64,000 nt of DNA from Sphingomonas cavernae (lineage in GTDB: Bacteria > Pseudomonadota > Alphaproteobacteria > Sphingomonadales > Sphingomonadaceae). Location: the NCBI RefSeq assembly GCF_003590775.1, contig NZ_QYUM01000004.1, positions 372,001 through 436,000 on the forward strand, read 5' to 3'. Both the position numbers and the translations under genes were made by a program. Positions 16,886 to 32,756 of the stretch are shown here, piece by piece. Below the pieces are notes generated by a model. That model was not told the origin of the DNA. It saw only the letters and a program-made list of their open reading frames with translations, and did not search any database. The stretch's first letter is position 1; the number at the start of each line of letters is the position of its first letter.

Positions 16886-16904
16886 ATGTTTACAGTGGAA
16901 ACAT
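16886..16904. promoter_or_regulatory. Probable TetR-family operator overlapping the regulator start codon
   Basis: ATGTTT (16886-16891) and AAACAT (16899-16904) form an inverted repeat with a seven-base centre. The right arm includes the start codon of the TetR gene at 16903. TetR-family repressors typically bind 15-20-base palindromes in such divergent regions, so this is the best operator candidate for autoregulation and for the oxygenase. Confidence 0.55.
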
Positions 16905-17499
16905 GACAAGCAAAGATAACAGTGTCAACATTGAATTGGCGAAGCGCTATCATCACGGCGACCTACGCGCAGCTTTGATCGCGGCGGGGCTCGAATTGCT
17001 TGCGAAACGCTCAGCCGACGACCTCTCGTTGCGCGAAGTAGCGCGGCGTGTCGGGGTGAGCGCCACCGCGGTCTATCGCCACTTCCCCGACAAGCAGGCG
17101 CTGCTCTCGGCGCTCGCCGCCGAGGGGATGGAGGAACTCGGCCGCCTCCAGCGCGTGGCGAGCGAAAAAGCGGGCGGTGGCCCGGAAGGTTTCTGCGCCT
17201 CGGGCGCCACCTATGTCCGCTTCGCGGTAGAGAACCCCGCGCTGTTCCGCCTGATCTTCGCCTCGGCCCCGCCGGTCAGCCTGCTCGACGCTGAACCCGA
17301 CAAGGTCGGCCTCGCAATGCGCGGCCTGCGCGAGGACATCGCCGCGCTGATGCCCCCGCACCTCCCCGAAGCGGACCGGCGCGCGGCGGCGCTCCACGCC
17401 TGGTCGCTGGTGCATGGGCTGGCGATGCTGATCCTCGACGGGCAGGTGGTCTATGAGCCCGACGACATCGAGCGCGTGATCCGCGCCAGCGATTTCTGA
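16903..17499 (+). CDS. TetR/AcrR-family transcriptional regulator
   Basis: 198 residues from ATG 16903. The N-terminal helix-turn-helix is canonical: HHGDLRAALIAAGLELLAK, then LSLREVARRVGVSATAVYRH and FPDKQALLSAL. The C-terminal domain includes YVRFAVENPALFRLIFA and AWSLVHGLAMLILDGQV, a TetR C-terminal (WHG-like) domain. It is divergent from the carotenoid oxygenase with a palindrome on its own start, so a local repressor responding to a hydrophobic ligand is likely. The sulfatase gene lies 102 bases downstream in the same direction. Confidence 0.93.
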   Translation: MTSKDNSVNIELAKRYHHGDLRAALIAAGLELLAKRSADDLSLREVARRVGVSATAVYRHFPDKQALLSALAAEGMEELGRLQRVASEKAGGGPEGFCASGATYVRFAVENPALFRLIFASAPPVSLLDAEPDKVGLAMRGLREDIAALMPPHLPEADRRAAALHAWSLVHGLAMLILDGQVVYEPDDIERVIRASDF

Positions 17500-17601
17500 T
17501 CTCGGTAAAATCCCGCCACGACCTCGGCGCATACCCCGATATCCCGCGCTCCGCATGACGCTTACCCTGACCGCGCCTTCAGAGCTGCAGGAGCGTTCGA
17601 C

Positions 17602-19962
17602 ATGCCCGTGACCCGCGACGATTTACCTCGCCATATCCTTCCAATGCCCGATCCCAAGCATGTCGGCATCACCGCCTATGACGCGCGCGACCCGGCGACC
17701 AAATATCCCCCGATCAAGCCGTTGCGGCCACCCAAGGGCGCGCCGAACGTTCTGATCGTGCTGATCGACGATGCCGGTTTCGGCTCGTCATCGGCGTTCG
17801 GCGGGCCGTGCCACACGCCCAATTTCGAGAAGTTGGCGAAGGGCGGGATCAAATATACCCGCTTCCACACCACCGCCTTGTGCTCGCCGACGCGGCAGGC
17901 GCTGCTGACCGGGCGCAACCATCATTCCGTCGGCATGGGCGCGATCGCCGAGATGGCGACCTCGGCGCCCGGCAACAGCAGCATCCGCCCCAAGGAGAAA
18001 GCGGCGCTGGCCGAGACGATGAAGCATAACGGCTATTCCACCGCGCAAATCGGTAAATGCCATGAAGTGCCGATCTGGGAAATCGGCCCTGTTGGACCGT
18101 TCACCCAATGGCCGACCGGATCGGGCTTTGAATATTTCTATGGCTTCGTCGGCGGCGAGGCGAACCAATATTATCCGGGGCTTTACGAGGGCACGACCGC
18201 GGTGGAGCCGCCGAAAACGCCGGAAGAAGGCTATACGCTGAACGAGGATCTGGCCGATCGCGCGATCCGGTGGGTCAGCCAGCAAAAGGCGCTGATGCCG
18301 GACAAGCCCTTCTTCATGTATTACGCGCCCGGCGCGACGCACGCGCCGCACCATGTGCCCAAGGAATGGTCGGACAAATATAAGGGCAAGTTCGACGGCG
18401 GCTGGGACAAGCTGCGTGAGGAAACGATCGCGCGGCAGAAGAAGCTGGGCGTCATCCCCCAGGACGCGGTGCTGACCGAGCGGCATGACGAGATACCGGC
18501 GTGGGACGACATGCCGGAGGATCTGAAGCCGGTGCTTCGGCGCCAGATGGAAATCTACGCCGGGTTCATGGAGCAGACCGACCACGAAGTGGGCCGGCTG
18601 CTCGATTCACTGGAGGATCTCGGCGTCCTCGACGACACGCTGATCTATCTGATCATCGGCGACAATGGCGCGTCGGCGGAAGGGACGATCAACGGCTGCT
18701 TCAACGAAATGACCACGTTGAACGGCATGCCAGCAATCGAGACGACCGAGTTCCTGCTGAGCAAGATCGACGATTTCGGGACGCCCAACGCCTTTAACCA
18801 TTATGCCGTTGGCTGGGCGCATGCGCTATGCGCGCCTTACCAATGGACCAAACAGGTTGCATCGCATTGGGGGGGCACGCGCAACGGCACCGTCGTTCAC
18901 TGGCCGAACGGCATCAAGGCCCGGGGCGAGACGCGGACCCAGTTCCATCATGTGATCGACGTCGCCAAGACGATCCTGGATGTGTGCGGCCTGCCCGAGC
19001 CGGTGTCCGTCAACGGCATCGCCCAGGCGCCGCTAGAGGGATACAGTATGGTGCCGACCTTCGAGGATGCGAAGGCGGAAGAGACGCACAGCATCCAGTA
19101 TTTCGAAATCATGGGCAATCGCGGCCTCTATCACGCCGGTTGGACAGCGGCGACCAGGCACCGCACGCCGTGGAAGGCGGACCAGCCATGTCCGCTCGAC
19201 GATGATGTGTGGGAACTGTACGGCCCCGACGACTGGACGCAGGCGAACAATATCGCCGCGAAGAACCCGGAGAAACTCGCCGAGCTTCAGCGATTGTGGC
19301 TGATCGAGGCGACCAAATATAATTGCGTGCCGATAGACGATCGCGGCTTCGAGCGGATCAACCCCGACATCGCCGGACGGCCGCAACTCATCCAGGGCAA
19401 TTCGCAATTGCTGTTCCCCGGAATGCGTGTGGCCGAAGGCTGCGTGCTCACGCTGAAGAACAAATCCTATTCGGTGACGGCGGACATCGACATGCCCGAA
19501 GGCGTGAAAGCCGAAGGCGTCATCATCACCCAGGGCGGCAGCATGGGCGGGTGGACGTTCTATGCCAAGGACGGCAAACTCAAATATTGCTACAACTTCT
19601 TCGGCATCGAGCATTATTTCGCCGAAGCCGACCAAGCCATTCCCGCAGGCGCGCACCAGGTGCGGGTCGAGTTCAAATATGATGGCGGCGGGCTGGCCAA
19701 GGGCGGCGACTTGACGCTCTTTTATGACGGCAAACCGGTAGGCAAAGGGCGCGTCGATAAGACCCAACCCATGGGCTATTCGTCCGACGAGGCCTGCGAC
19801 GTCGGCGGCGACACCGGATCGCCCTGCTCACCTGATTATGGCCCCACGGGCAACAAGTTCACGGGCAAGATCAATTGGGTGCAGATCGACATCGGCGACG
19901 ACGATCACGACCATCTGATAACCGCGGAGGACAAGCTCAAGCTGGCGATGGCGCGGCAATAA
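17602..19962 (+). CDS. Type I (formylglycine) arylsulfatase
   Basis: 786 residues from ATG 17602, with AGGAG upstream. The sulfatase core (about 45-460) has NVLIVLIDDAGFG with the metal aspartates at 56-57. The maturation motif C94-S-P-T-R98 in TTALCSPTRQALLTGRN gives Cys-type formylglycine. A calcium/sulfate-site stretch LIYLIIGDNGASAEG follows. The C-terminal 250 residues form an extra beta-rich part. Length and layout match the large bacterial arylsulfatases. No signal peptide is visible, so it may be cytoplasmic. It would need a formylglycine-generating enzyme, which is not in this window. It probably hydrolyses sulfate esters for sulfur scavenging. Confidence 0.9.
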   Translation: MPVTRDDLPRHILPMPDPKHVGITAYDARDPATKYPPIKPLRPPKGAPNVLIVLIDDAGFGSSSAFGGPCHTPNFEKLAKGGIKYTRFHTTALCSPTRQALLTGRNHHSVGMGAIAEMATSAPGNSSIRPKEKAALAETMKHNGYSTAQIGKCHEVPIWEIGPVGPFTQWPTGSGFEYFYGFVGGEANQYYPGLYEGTTAVEPPKTPEEGYTLNEDLADRAIRWVSQQKALMPDKPFFMYYAPGATHAPHHVPKEWSDKYKGKFDGGWDKLREETIARQKKLGVIPQDAVLTERHDEIPAWDDMPEDLKPVLRRQMEIYAGFMEQTDHEVGRLLDSLEDLGVLDDTLIYLIIGDNGASAEGTINGCFNEMTTLNGMPAIETTEFLLSKIDDFGTPNAFNHYAVGWAHALCAPYQWTKQVASHWGGTRNGTVVHWPNGIKARGETRTQFHHVIDVAKTILDVCGLPEPVSVNGIAQAPLEGYSMVPTFEDAKAEETHSIQYFEIMGNRGLYHAGWTAATRHRTPWKADQPCPLDDDVWELYGPDDWTQANNIAAKNPEKLAELQRLWLIEATKYNCVPIDDRGFERINPDIAGRPQLIQGNSQLLFPGMRVAEGCVLTLKNKSYSVTADIDMPEGVKAEGVIITQGGSMGGWTFYAKDGKLKYCYNFFGIEHYFAEADQAIPAGAHQVRVEFKYDGGGLAKGGDLTLFYDGKPVGKGRVDKTQPMGYSSDEACDVGGDTGSPCSPDYGPTGNKFTGKINWVQIDIGDDDHDHLITAEDKLKLAMARQ

Positions 19963-19977
19963 CATAGGCGGAGCCAC

Positions 19978-20016
19978 GGCCAGGCTCCCTTCCGAGCAAC
20001 GGAAGAGGGCCTGGCC
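19978..20016 (+). other. Long hairpin after the sulfatase gene
   Basis: GGCCAGGC..CTTCCG (19978-19994) pairs with CGGAAG..GCCTGGCC (20000-20016) around AGCAA. The stem is strong but lacks a T-run, so termination is possible but unproven. It precedes the rpoB promoter by about 30 bases. Confidence 0.5.
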
Positions 20017-20048
20017 CACATGGGAAACCCGTTTGGGCCTGCCCCCCT

Positions 20049-20077
20049 TTGACACCCTCCGCTCCAACTCCTATATC
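20049..20077 (+). promoter_or_regulatory. Strong-looking sigma-70 promoter of rpoBC
   Basis: TTGACA (20049-20054), exactly 17 bases, then TATATC (20072-20077). The -35 is perfect and the -10 matches four of six consensus bases. It lies about 170 bases before the rpoB start. An independent promoter is needed because rpoB is cut off from rplJ-rplL by terminators and five other genes. Confidence 0.7.
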
Positions 20078-20179
20078 CAACCCATCACCACAGCCGTTCG
20101 GGAAATGATGCGCCGTCGCGCAGCGCATCGGACGAATTGGGCGGCCGGGGTTCCACATGACGCTGAAAGCTGCGGTTTT

Positions 20180-20213
20180 CCGAAAAGGAGGCCTGCGGCT
20201 TTTCGGCGTTTTT
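20180..20213 (+). terminator. Candidate attenuator in the rpoB leader
   Basis: CCGAAAAG (20180-20187) pairs with CTTTTCGG (20199-20206), then CG and TTTTT (20209-20213). This intrinsic-terminator-like structure sits between the promoter at 20049 and the rpoB ATG at 20251. It could tune rpoBC output by attenuation. Confidence 0.55.
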
Positions 20214-20250
20214 GCGCGCCTATGTTCTTGAATACGAGGCGAAAATTCAC

Positions 20251-24399
<4,149 letters not shown>

Positions 24400-24412
24400 T
24401 TTGAACAATGAG

Positions 24413-24553
24413 CCCTCTCCCGCCTTCGCGGGAGAGGGTTGGGTGAGGGTCTTCTTCTTCCTTCTGCTGATTGAATCCGAAGGAAGAAGAAGACCCTCAC
24501 CTCCCTCCGGCTCCGCCGGCGGGTCCCTCCTCTCCCGCGAAAGCGGGAGAGGG
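24413..24553. repeat. Dispersed palindromic element between rpoB and rpoC
   Basis: It has end hairpins CCCTCTCCCGC-CTTC-GCGGGAGAGGG (24413-24438) and TCTCCCGC-GAAA-GCGGGAGA (24531-24550). Between them is a central 23-base perfect inverted repeat, 24442-24464 with 24479-24501, separated by 14 bases. The ends also pair with each other. It fills almost all of the rpoB-rpoC intercistronic gap and ends eight bases before the rpoC GAGGGA ribosome site. The motif CTCTCCC..GGGAGAG is shared with the elements at 30067 and 46864. Confidence 0.9.
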
Positions 24554-24573
24554 TCAAAATGAGGGAACTGAGA

Positions 24574-28830
<4,257 letters not shown>

Positions 28831-28857
28831 GCCTTTTGCCTCGCGGCAAAACAGGAA

Positions 28858-28889
28858 GCCCCGCCGAAGCAATTCGGCGGGGCTTTTTT
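28858..28889 (+). terminator. Intrinsic terminator of rpoBC
   Basis: GCCCCGCCGAA (28858-28868), loop GCAA, TTCGGCGGGGC (28873-28883), then T6 (28884-28889): an 11-bp perfect stem. A smaller hairpin TTTTGCC-TCGC-GGCAAAA (28834-28851) lies between it and the rpoC stop. Confidence 0.95.
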
Positions 28890-28909
28890 GTGTCGATCGT
28901 CGGCCCCGT

Positions 28910-29025
28910 CCGCTCGTCCTGAGGAGGGGCTGAGCGCAGGCGAAGACCCGTCTCGAAGGACTTTGCACAGTGCGTCCTTCGAGACGCCGTTTCGGCTTCG
29001 CTCAACGGCTCCTCAGGATGAGCGG
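28910..29025. repeat. Dispersed palindromic element, family A, short copy
   Basis: Outer arms at 28910-28926 and 29009-29025 match CCGCTCxTCCTGAGGAG at 16 of 17 positions. The inner arms CGTCTCGAAGGAC (28949-28961) and GTCCTTCGAGACG (28974-28986) are identical to those of the copy at 15195-15387. The intervening sequence matches that copy in reverse orientation, minus about 30 internal bases. It lies between the rpoBC terminator and the outer-membrane protein gene. The rest of this 323-base gap (29026-29153) shows no further feature. Confidence 0.85.
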
Positions 29026-29153
29026 CTTTCTGTAGCCAAGCCCCCATATTCAGCCCCCGTTCAGCCCCCGGACGCCTTTTTCGCGCGCATGCGGGCGGAA
29101 CGACGGCAATCAGCCGCAGTCGCGCGCCTGTTCGTTAAAGGGGTCATCTCATC

Positions 29154-29990
29154 ATGAAATCCATATGCCGTTTCGCGCTCGCGTTCGCCCTGTCCGGCGT
29201 CGCCACCTCCCCCGCCCTCGCCCAGAGCAATGACGACGAAGTCTGGACCGGCCCCTATGTCGGGCTCCAGGCCGGCGCGCGCTACGCCAGCGGCGCATCG
29301 AACGAGACGCTCGTCTTCGACAAGGATCTCGACGGCCAGTATGACGACATGATCGCCACCGCCGCCGCGCCGACGGTCGATCTCTTCGCGCCAGGCTATT
29401 GCGACGGCCGCGCCGCCGGCGACCGCGTCGGCGCGGGCTGCTTCAAGGACAAGGACAAGTTCGATATCGCCGCCCATGCGGGCTATGACAAGCAGTTCGG
29501 CAATTTCGTCGTCGGGCTCGTCGCCGAATATCGCTATCCTGGCCTGACCGACAGCGTCTCGGGCTTCACCAGCACGCCCGACGCCTATGTCTTCCGCCGC
29601 AAGCTGGAGCACGAGCTGGGTCTGCGCGCCCGCGCCGGCGTCGCGGCAGGCAATGCGCTGTTCTACGTCACCGGCGGCGGCGCTTGGGGCAAGTTCAAAA
29701 GCGACTTCATCACCAGCAACGACGACAGCAAATTCGTCGGCAGCGGCAAATCGGCGGCCTGGGGCTGGAAAGCCGGTGCGGGCGTCGAGCAGAAGCTGAC
29801 CCCCTATATGTCGCTCGGCGTGCAATATCTCTACACCAAGCTCAGCCCCAAGGATTTCACGGTCCGCGCGTCGGGCGGAACCGCGGGCAATCCCTTCATC
29901 ACCGCCAATGCCGCGGGCACCGACATCCGCCGCTCGGGCAGCGACTTCTCAAGCTCAACCTTCGCGGCGACGCTCAACTGGCGGTTTTGA
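29154..29990 (+). CDS. Outer-membrane beta-barrel protein (porin-like, OmpA-beta-barrel type)
   Basis: 278 residues from ATG 29154 with AAAGGGG upstream. The signal peptide MKSICRFALAFALSGVATSP-ALAQ ends near residue 24. The barrel opens with WTGPYVGLQAGARYASG and has alternating strands such as FVVGLVAEYRYPGL, NALFYVTGGGAWGKF, WGWKAGAGVEQKLTPYMSLG and VQYLYTKLSP. It ends in aromatic FAATLNWRF, the C-terminal phenylalanine typical of BAM-inserted barrels. This fits the small eight-stranded outer-membrane protein family. The function is unknown; such proteins are often structural or immunogenic. It is alone between two palindromic elements. Confidence 0.85.
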   Translation: MKSICRFALAFALSGVATSPALAQSNDDEVWTGPYVGLQAGARYASGASNETLVFDKDLDGQYDDMIATAAAPTVDLFAPGYCDGRAAGDRVGAGCFKDKDKFDIAAHAGYDKQFGNFVVGLVAEYRYPGLTDSVSGFTSTPDAYVFRRKLEHELGLRARAGVAAGNALFYVTGGGAWGKFKSDFITSNDDSKFVGSGKSAAWGWKAGAGVEQKLTPYMSLGVQYLYTKLSPKDFTVRASGGTAGNPFITANAAGTDIRRSGSDFSSSTFAATLNWRF

Positions 29991-30066
29991 TGTGATCGCG
30001 AGGGGCCGGCTGACTGGCCAGCCCTTCGCATGTCTGCCGAGCGGTGGTTAGCGGACGTCTCGAACT

Positions 30067-30248
30067 CCCTCTCCCTCAAGGGAGAGGGTTGCGCAGACTT
30101 GGCGGCTGTGCCGCCTAGTCGGAGCTGGGTGAGGGGGAGTAAGTCAACGGCAACGCACGACTCCCGAGCTTCCGGCCCCTCATCCAACTCCGCCTAGCTG
30201 CGCTCACGCGCATCAAGGCTCCGTATCCTTCTCCCTTGAGGGAGAAGG
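30067..30248. repeat. Dispersed palindromic element, family B
   Basis: It is bounded by CCCTCTCCCT-CA-AGGGAGAGGG (30067-30088) and by CCTTCTCCC-TTGA-GGGAGAAGG (30227-30248). Inside are GGCGGC-TGT-GCCGCC (30101 region) and a long complementary pair built on GGGTGAGGGGGAG and the CCCCTCATCC stretch. Parts match the element at 46864-47040 (GACTAG/CAAGTCTGCG motifs). It occupies most of the 313-base gap between the barrel gene and the convergent SMR gene; nothing else is seen there. Confidence 0.8.
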
Positions 30249-30303
30249 TCTCCTTTTGGTCGTGAGCGGCCATAAGGCAACAGGGTCGCGGCGCGGGCTG
30301 CCG

Positions 30304-30636
30304 CTAATGCCCTGCCGACTGCGAAAACAGGTTGATCACCGCCACCCCGGCAATGATGAGCCCTATCCCGGCCATCCCCGCTAGGTCGATCTTCTGGCCG
30401 TAGAGCGCCCACGCGACGCCCGTTACCAGGATGATCCCGACCCCCGACCAGATCGCGTAGGATATGCCGACCGGGATCGTCTTCAGGGTCAGTGACAGCG
30501 CGTAGAAGGCAACGCCATAGCCGATTGCAACGATCACACTTGGGCCAAAGCGCGTGAAACCTTCGGATGCCTTGAGCGCAGAGGTCGCGATCACCTCCGC
30601 CACGATCGCGATGCCCAGGTAGATATATGCGTTCAT
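30304..30636 (-). CDS. Small multidrug resistance (SMR) family exporter
   Basis: 110 residues from ATG 30636, the exact SMR length. Four hydrophobic helices are visible. The essential glutamate is in IVAEVIATSALKASEGF (residue about 14). Other SMR signatures are FYALSLTLKTIPVGISYAIW and GVGIILVTGVAWALYGQKID. SMR proteins work as antiparallel homodimers in the inner membrane, exchanging protons for quaternary ammonium or guanidinium-type compounds. EmrE/QacE-like sequence is closer than SugE-like. No good Shine-Dalgarno precedes the ATG; the open frame extends further upstream but without SMR character. Confidence 0.93.
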   Translation of the reverse strand: MNAYIYLGIAIVAEVIATSALKASEGFTRFGPSVIVAIGYGVAFYALSLTLKTIPVGISYAIWSGVGIILVTGVAWALYGQKIDLAGMAGIGLIIAGVAVINLFSQSAGH

Positions 30637-30740
30637 GCCATGGTTGAAGCAGCCTCTCCGGCATCGGGCAAGAGCGATCCGGGCCGTCCGCGCGGCGTCT
30701 GTCCTACATCCGCCCTTGCTGCCATGTTTGCCGCAGGCGC

Positions 30741-30771
30741 GATTCGGCATCCCCAAAAGGGAAGCCGAATC
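30741..30771. other. Hairpin in the SMR-dapB intergenic region
   Basis: GATTCGGC (30741-30748) pairs with GCCGAATC (30764-30771), and CCC/GGG stack inside around AAAA. It lies between the divergent SMR and dapB genes, about 115 bases upstream of the dapB ATG. It could be a leader stem or an operator; no T-run follows. Confidence 0.5.
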
Positions 30772-30886
30772 AACATGCGCGTTTGTGGGAAGTTTGCGAA
30801 GCTAAGCGAAGTTAAGGGCACCGCCGGGCGTGGACAGGCGCATCCGCCTCGCTCATAGCCGGCCGCGAAAGGACGGGTTCAGGAGC

Positions 30887-31615
30887 ATGACGAAAATCGG
30901 GATTTACGGCAGCGAAGGGCGCATGGGCCAGGCCATCCGCGATGCGATCGGCGCAGCGGGCGCGGATTATGCGGGCGGCGTCGATGCGGGCGGCGATCCG
31001 ATGGCGCTGGCGCGCGAGGCCGATGTGCTGGTCGATTTCTCGGTGCCGTCGGCGCTGGTCGGCAATCTCGGCGCCGCGGTCGCGGCGGGCAAGCCGATCG
31101 TGGTGGGCACCACGGGGCTCAGCGCCGACGATCTGCAGAATGTCGACGATGCCGCGCAGCATGTCGCGGTGCTCCAGACGGGCAATACCTCGCTCGGCGT
31201 CACGCTGCTCTCCGCGCTCGTGAAGCAGGCCGCCGCGCGGCTCGGACCCGACTGGGACATCGAAATCGTCGAAATGCATCATCGCCACAAGGTCGATGCG
31301 CCTTCGGGCACATCGCTGCTGCTCGGGGCAGCAGCAGCCGAAGGGCGCGGCGTCGATCTCGCCACGCACAGCGATCGCGGCCGCGACGGTCTGACCGGCG
31401 CGCGCAAGGAGGGCCAGATCGGTTTCGCTGCACTCAGGGGAGGCTCGGTCGCGGGCGATCACATGGTGATCCTGGCAGGCAATGGCGAGCGCATCGAGCT
31501 GGGCCACCGTGCCGAAAGCCGCGCAATCTTCGCACAAGGCGCAGTCAGGGCGGCGCTCTGGCTCGCGGGCAAGCCCGCCGGGCGCTACCGGATGGCGGAC
31601 GTGCTCGGGCTGTGA
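30887..31615 (+). CDS. dapB: 4-hydroxy-tetrahydrodipicolinate reductase
   Basis: 242 residues from ATG 30887 with AGGAG five bases upstream. The Rossmann nucleotide motif is KIGIYGSEGRMGQAI. The middle has VLVDFSVPSALVGN and VVGTTGLS. The catalytic signature is EIVEMHHRHKVDAPSGTSL with the active-site histidine and lysine. It uses NAD(P)H to reduce the dihydrodipicolinate-level intermediate in the diaminopimelate/lysine pathway. nth starts four bases inside the stop region, so the two are translationally coupled. Confidence 0.97.
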   Translation: MTKIGIYGSEGRMGQAIRDAIGAAGADYAGGVDAGGDPMALAREADVLVDFSVPSALVGNLGAAVAAGKPIVVGTTGLSADDLQNVDDAAQHVAVLQTGNTSLGVTLLSALVKQAAARLGPDWDIEIVEMHHRHKVDAPSGTSLLLGAAAAEGRGVDLATHSDRGRDGLTGARKEGQIGFAALRGGSVAGDHMVILAGNGERIELGHRAESRAIFAQGAVRAALWLAGKPAGRYRMADVLGL

Positions 31616-32286
31616 AGAAGGCCGATATCGTCGAGTTCTTCGCGCGGCTGGCCGAGGACAATCCGGCGCCCGAGACCGAACTCGAATATGTGAACAATTT
31701 CACGCTGCTCGTCGCCGTCGTGCTGTCGGCGCAGGCAACCGATGTCGGCGTCAACAAGGCGACGCGCCGGCTGTTCCAGGAGGTGCAGACGCCCGAAGCG
31801 ATGGTCGCGCTCGGCGAAGACGGGCTCAAGGAGCATATCAAGACCATCGGCCTGTTCAACGCCAAGGCGAAGAACGTCATCGCGCTCTCCGAACAATTGA
31901 TCTCCGAGCATGGGAGCGAAGTGCCCGCCGATCGCGATGCCCTCGAAAAGCTCCCCGGCGTCGGGCGCAAGACCGCCAATGTCGTGATGAACAGCGCCTT
32001 CGGTGCCGAAACCTTCGCGGTCGACACGCATATCTTCCGCGTGGGCAACCGCACCGGCCTCGCGCCCGGCAAGACCCCGCTCGCGGTCGAGAAGAAGCTC
32101 GAAAAAGCGGTCCCCCAGCCCTTTCGCCTCCACGCGCATCACTGGTTGATTCTGCACGGCCGCTATGTCTGCAAGGCGCGCACGCCCGAATGCTGGCGCT
32201 GCAAGGTCGCCGATCTCTGCGCGTTCAGGCCCAAGTCATCTCCACCGAAGCAAACTCGCCGAGCAAAAACCCAAGGAGACATCTGA
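31612..32286 (+). CDS. nth: Endonuclease III (DNA glycosylase/AP lyase)
   Basis: 224 residues from GTG 31612, overlapping the dapB stop (GTGA). The helix-hairpin-helix ALEKLPGVGRKTANVVM carries the catalytic lysine. The catalytic aspartate is in FAVDTHIFRVGNR. The iron-sulfur ligands follow the C-x6-C-x2-C-x5-C pattern in CKARTPECWRCKVADLC. It removes oxidised pyrimidines and nicks abasic sites. The extra tail after the cluster (KSSPPKQTRRAKTQGDI) is basic. A small secreted-protein gene follows with a one-base overlap. Confidence 0.97.
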   Translation: MKKADIVEFFARLAEDNPAPETELEYVNNFTLLVAVVLSAQATDVGVNKATRRLFQEVQTPEAMVALGEDGLKEHIKTIGLFNAKAKNVIALSEQLISEHGSEVPADRDALEKLPGVGRKTANVVMNSAFGAETFAVDTHIFRVGNRTGLAPGKTPLAVEKKLEKAVPQPFRLHAHHWLILHGRYVCKARTPECWRCKVADLCAFRPKSSPPKQTRRAKTQGDI

Positions 32287-32666
32287 TGCGCGCGCTCGTC
32301 GCTGTTGCCGCCCTCGCCCTGCTCACGACCGGCGGCTCGGTTCAGGCGAAGAAGGATCGCAATGCCGTGCCCCCAGCCACGCCCAGTGGCAAAGCGGTGA
32401 GTTGCGTCACGCTCAATCAGATCCGCGAGACGCGCGTGCACGGTGACAAGGTCATCGATTTCCACATGACGGGTGGCAGGGTATATCGAAACGAACTGCC
32501 CTATTCGTGCAGTTCGCTCGGTTTTGAGGAGCGGTTTTCCTACAAGACTTCGCTCAATCAGCTCTGCTCGACCGACATCATCACCGTGTTGCGTACGCCC
32601 CCCTCGATCCCGGGCCCGAGTTGCGGTCTTGGCCAATTTCAGCCGGTGGACATCGCCAGGAAGTGA
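32286..32666 (+). CDS. Small secreted protein of unknown function, two to three cysteine pairs
   Basis: 126 residues from ATG 32286, with AAGGAG about eight bases upstream; the ATG overlaps the nth stop by one base. The signal peptide is MRALVAVAALALLTTGGSVQA. The mature part has cysteines in AVSCVTLNQI, PYSCSSLGF, LNQLCSTDII and GPSCGLGQF, consistent with disulfides in the periplasm. The pattern CVTLNQIRETRVHGDKVIDF recurs in short sphingomonad and caulobacter hypothetical proteins (recalled, not searched). It looks like the last gene of dapB-nth. No function can be assigned. Confidence 0.75.
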   Translation: MRALVAVAALALLTTGGSVQAKKDRNAVPPATPSGKAVSCVTLNQIRETRVHGDKVIDFHMTGGRVYRNELPYSCSSLGFEERFSYKTSLNQLCSTDIITVLRTPPSIPGPSCGLGQFQPVDIARK

Positions 32667-32756
32667 TTGGCCCAAGAGGTGATTGGGGGCGACGAAACCC
32701 CTCGCCAAGCGCAATCGGCTTTGCTAAGCGCGCTTTACACGCTGTGAAGCGCGTAC

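Noticed and set aside
12857-19962. Genomic island or prophage between rplL and rpoB
   Set aside because: No integrase, transposase, tRNA end or attachment repeat was seen and base composition looks like the surroundings by eye; a gene-order change is the simpler explanation.
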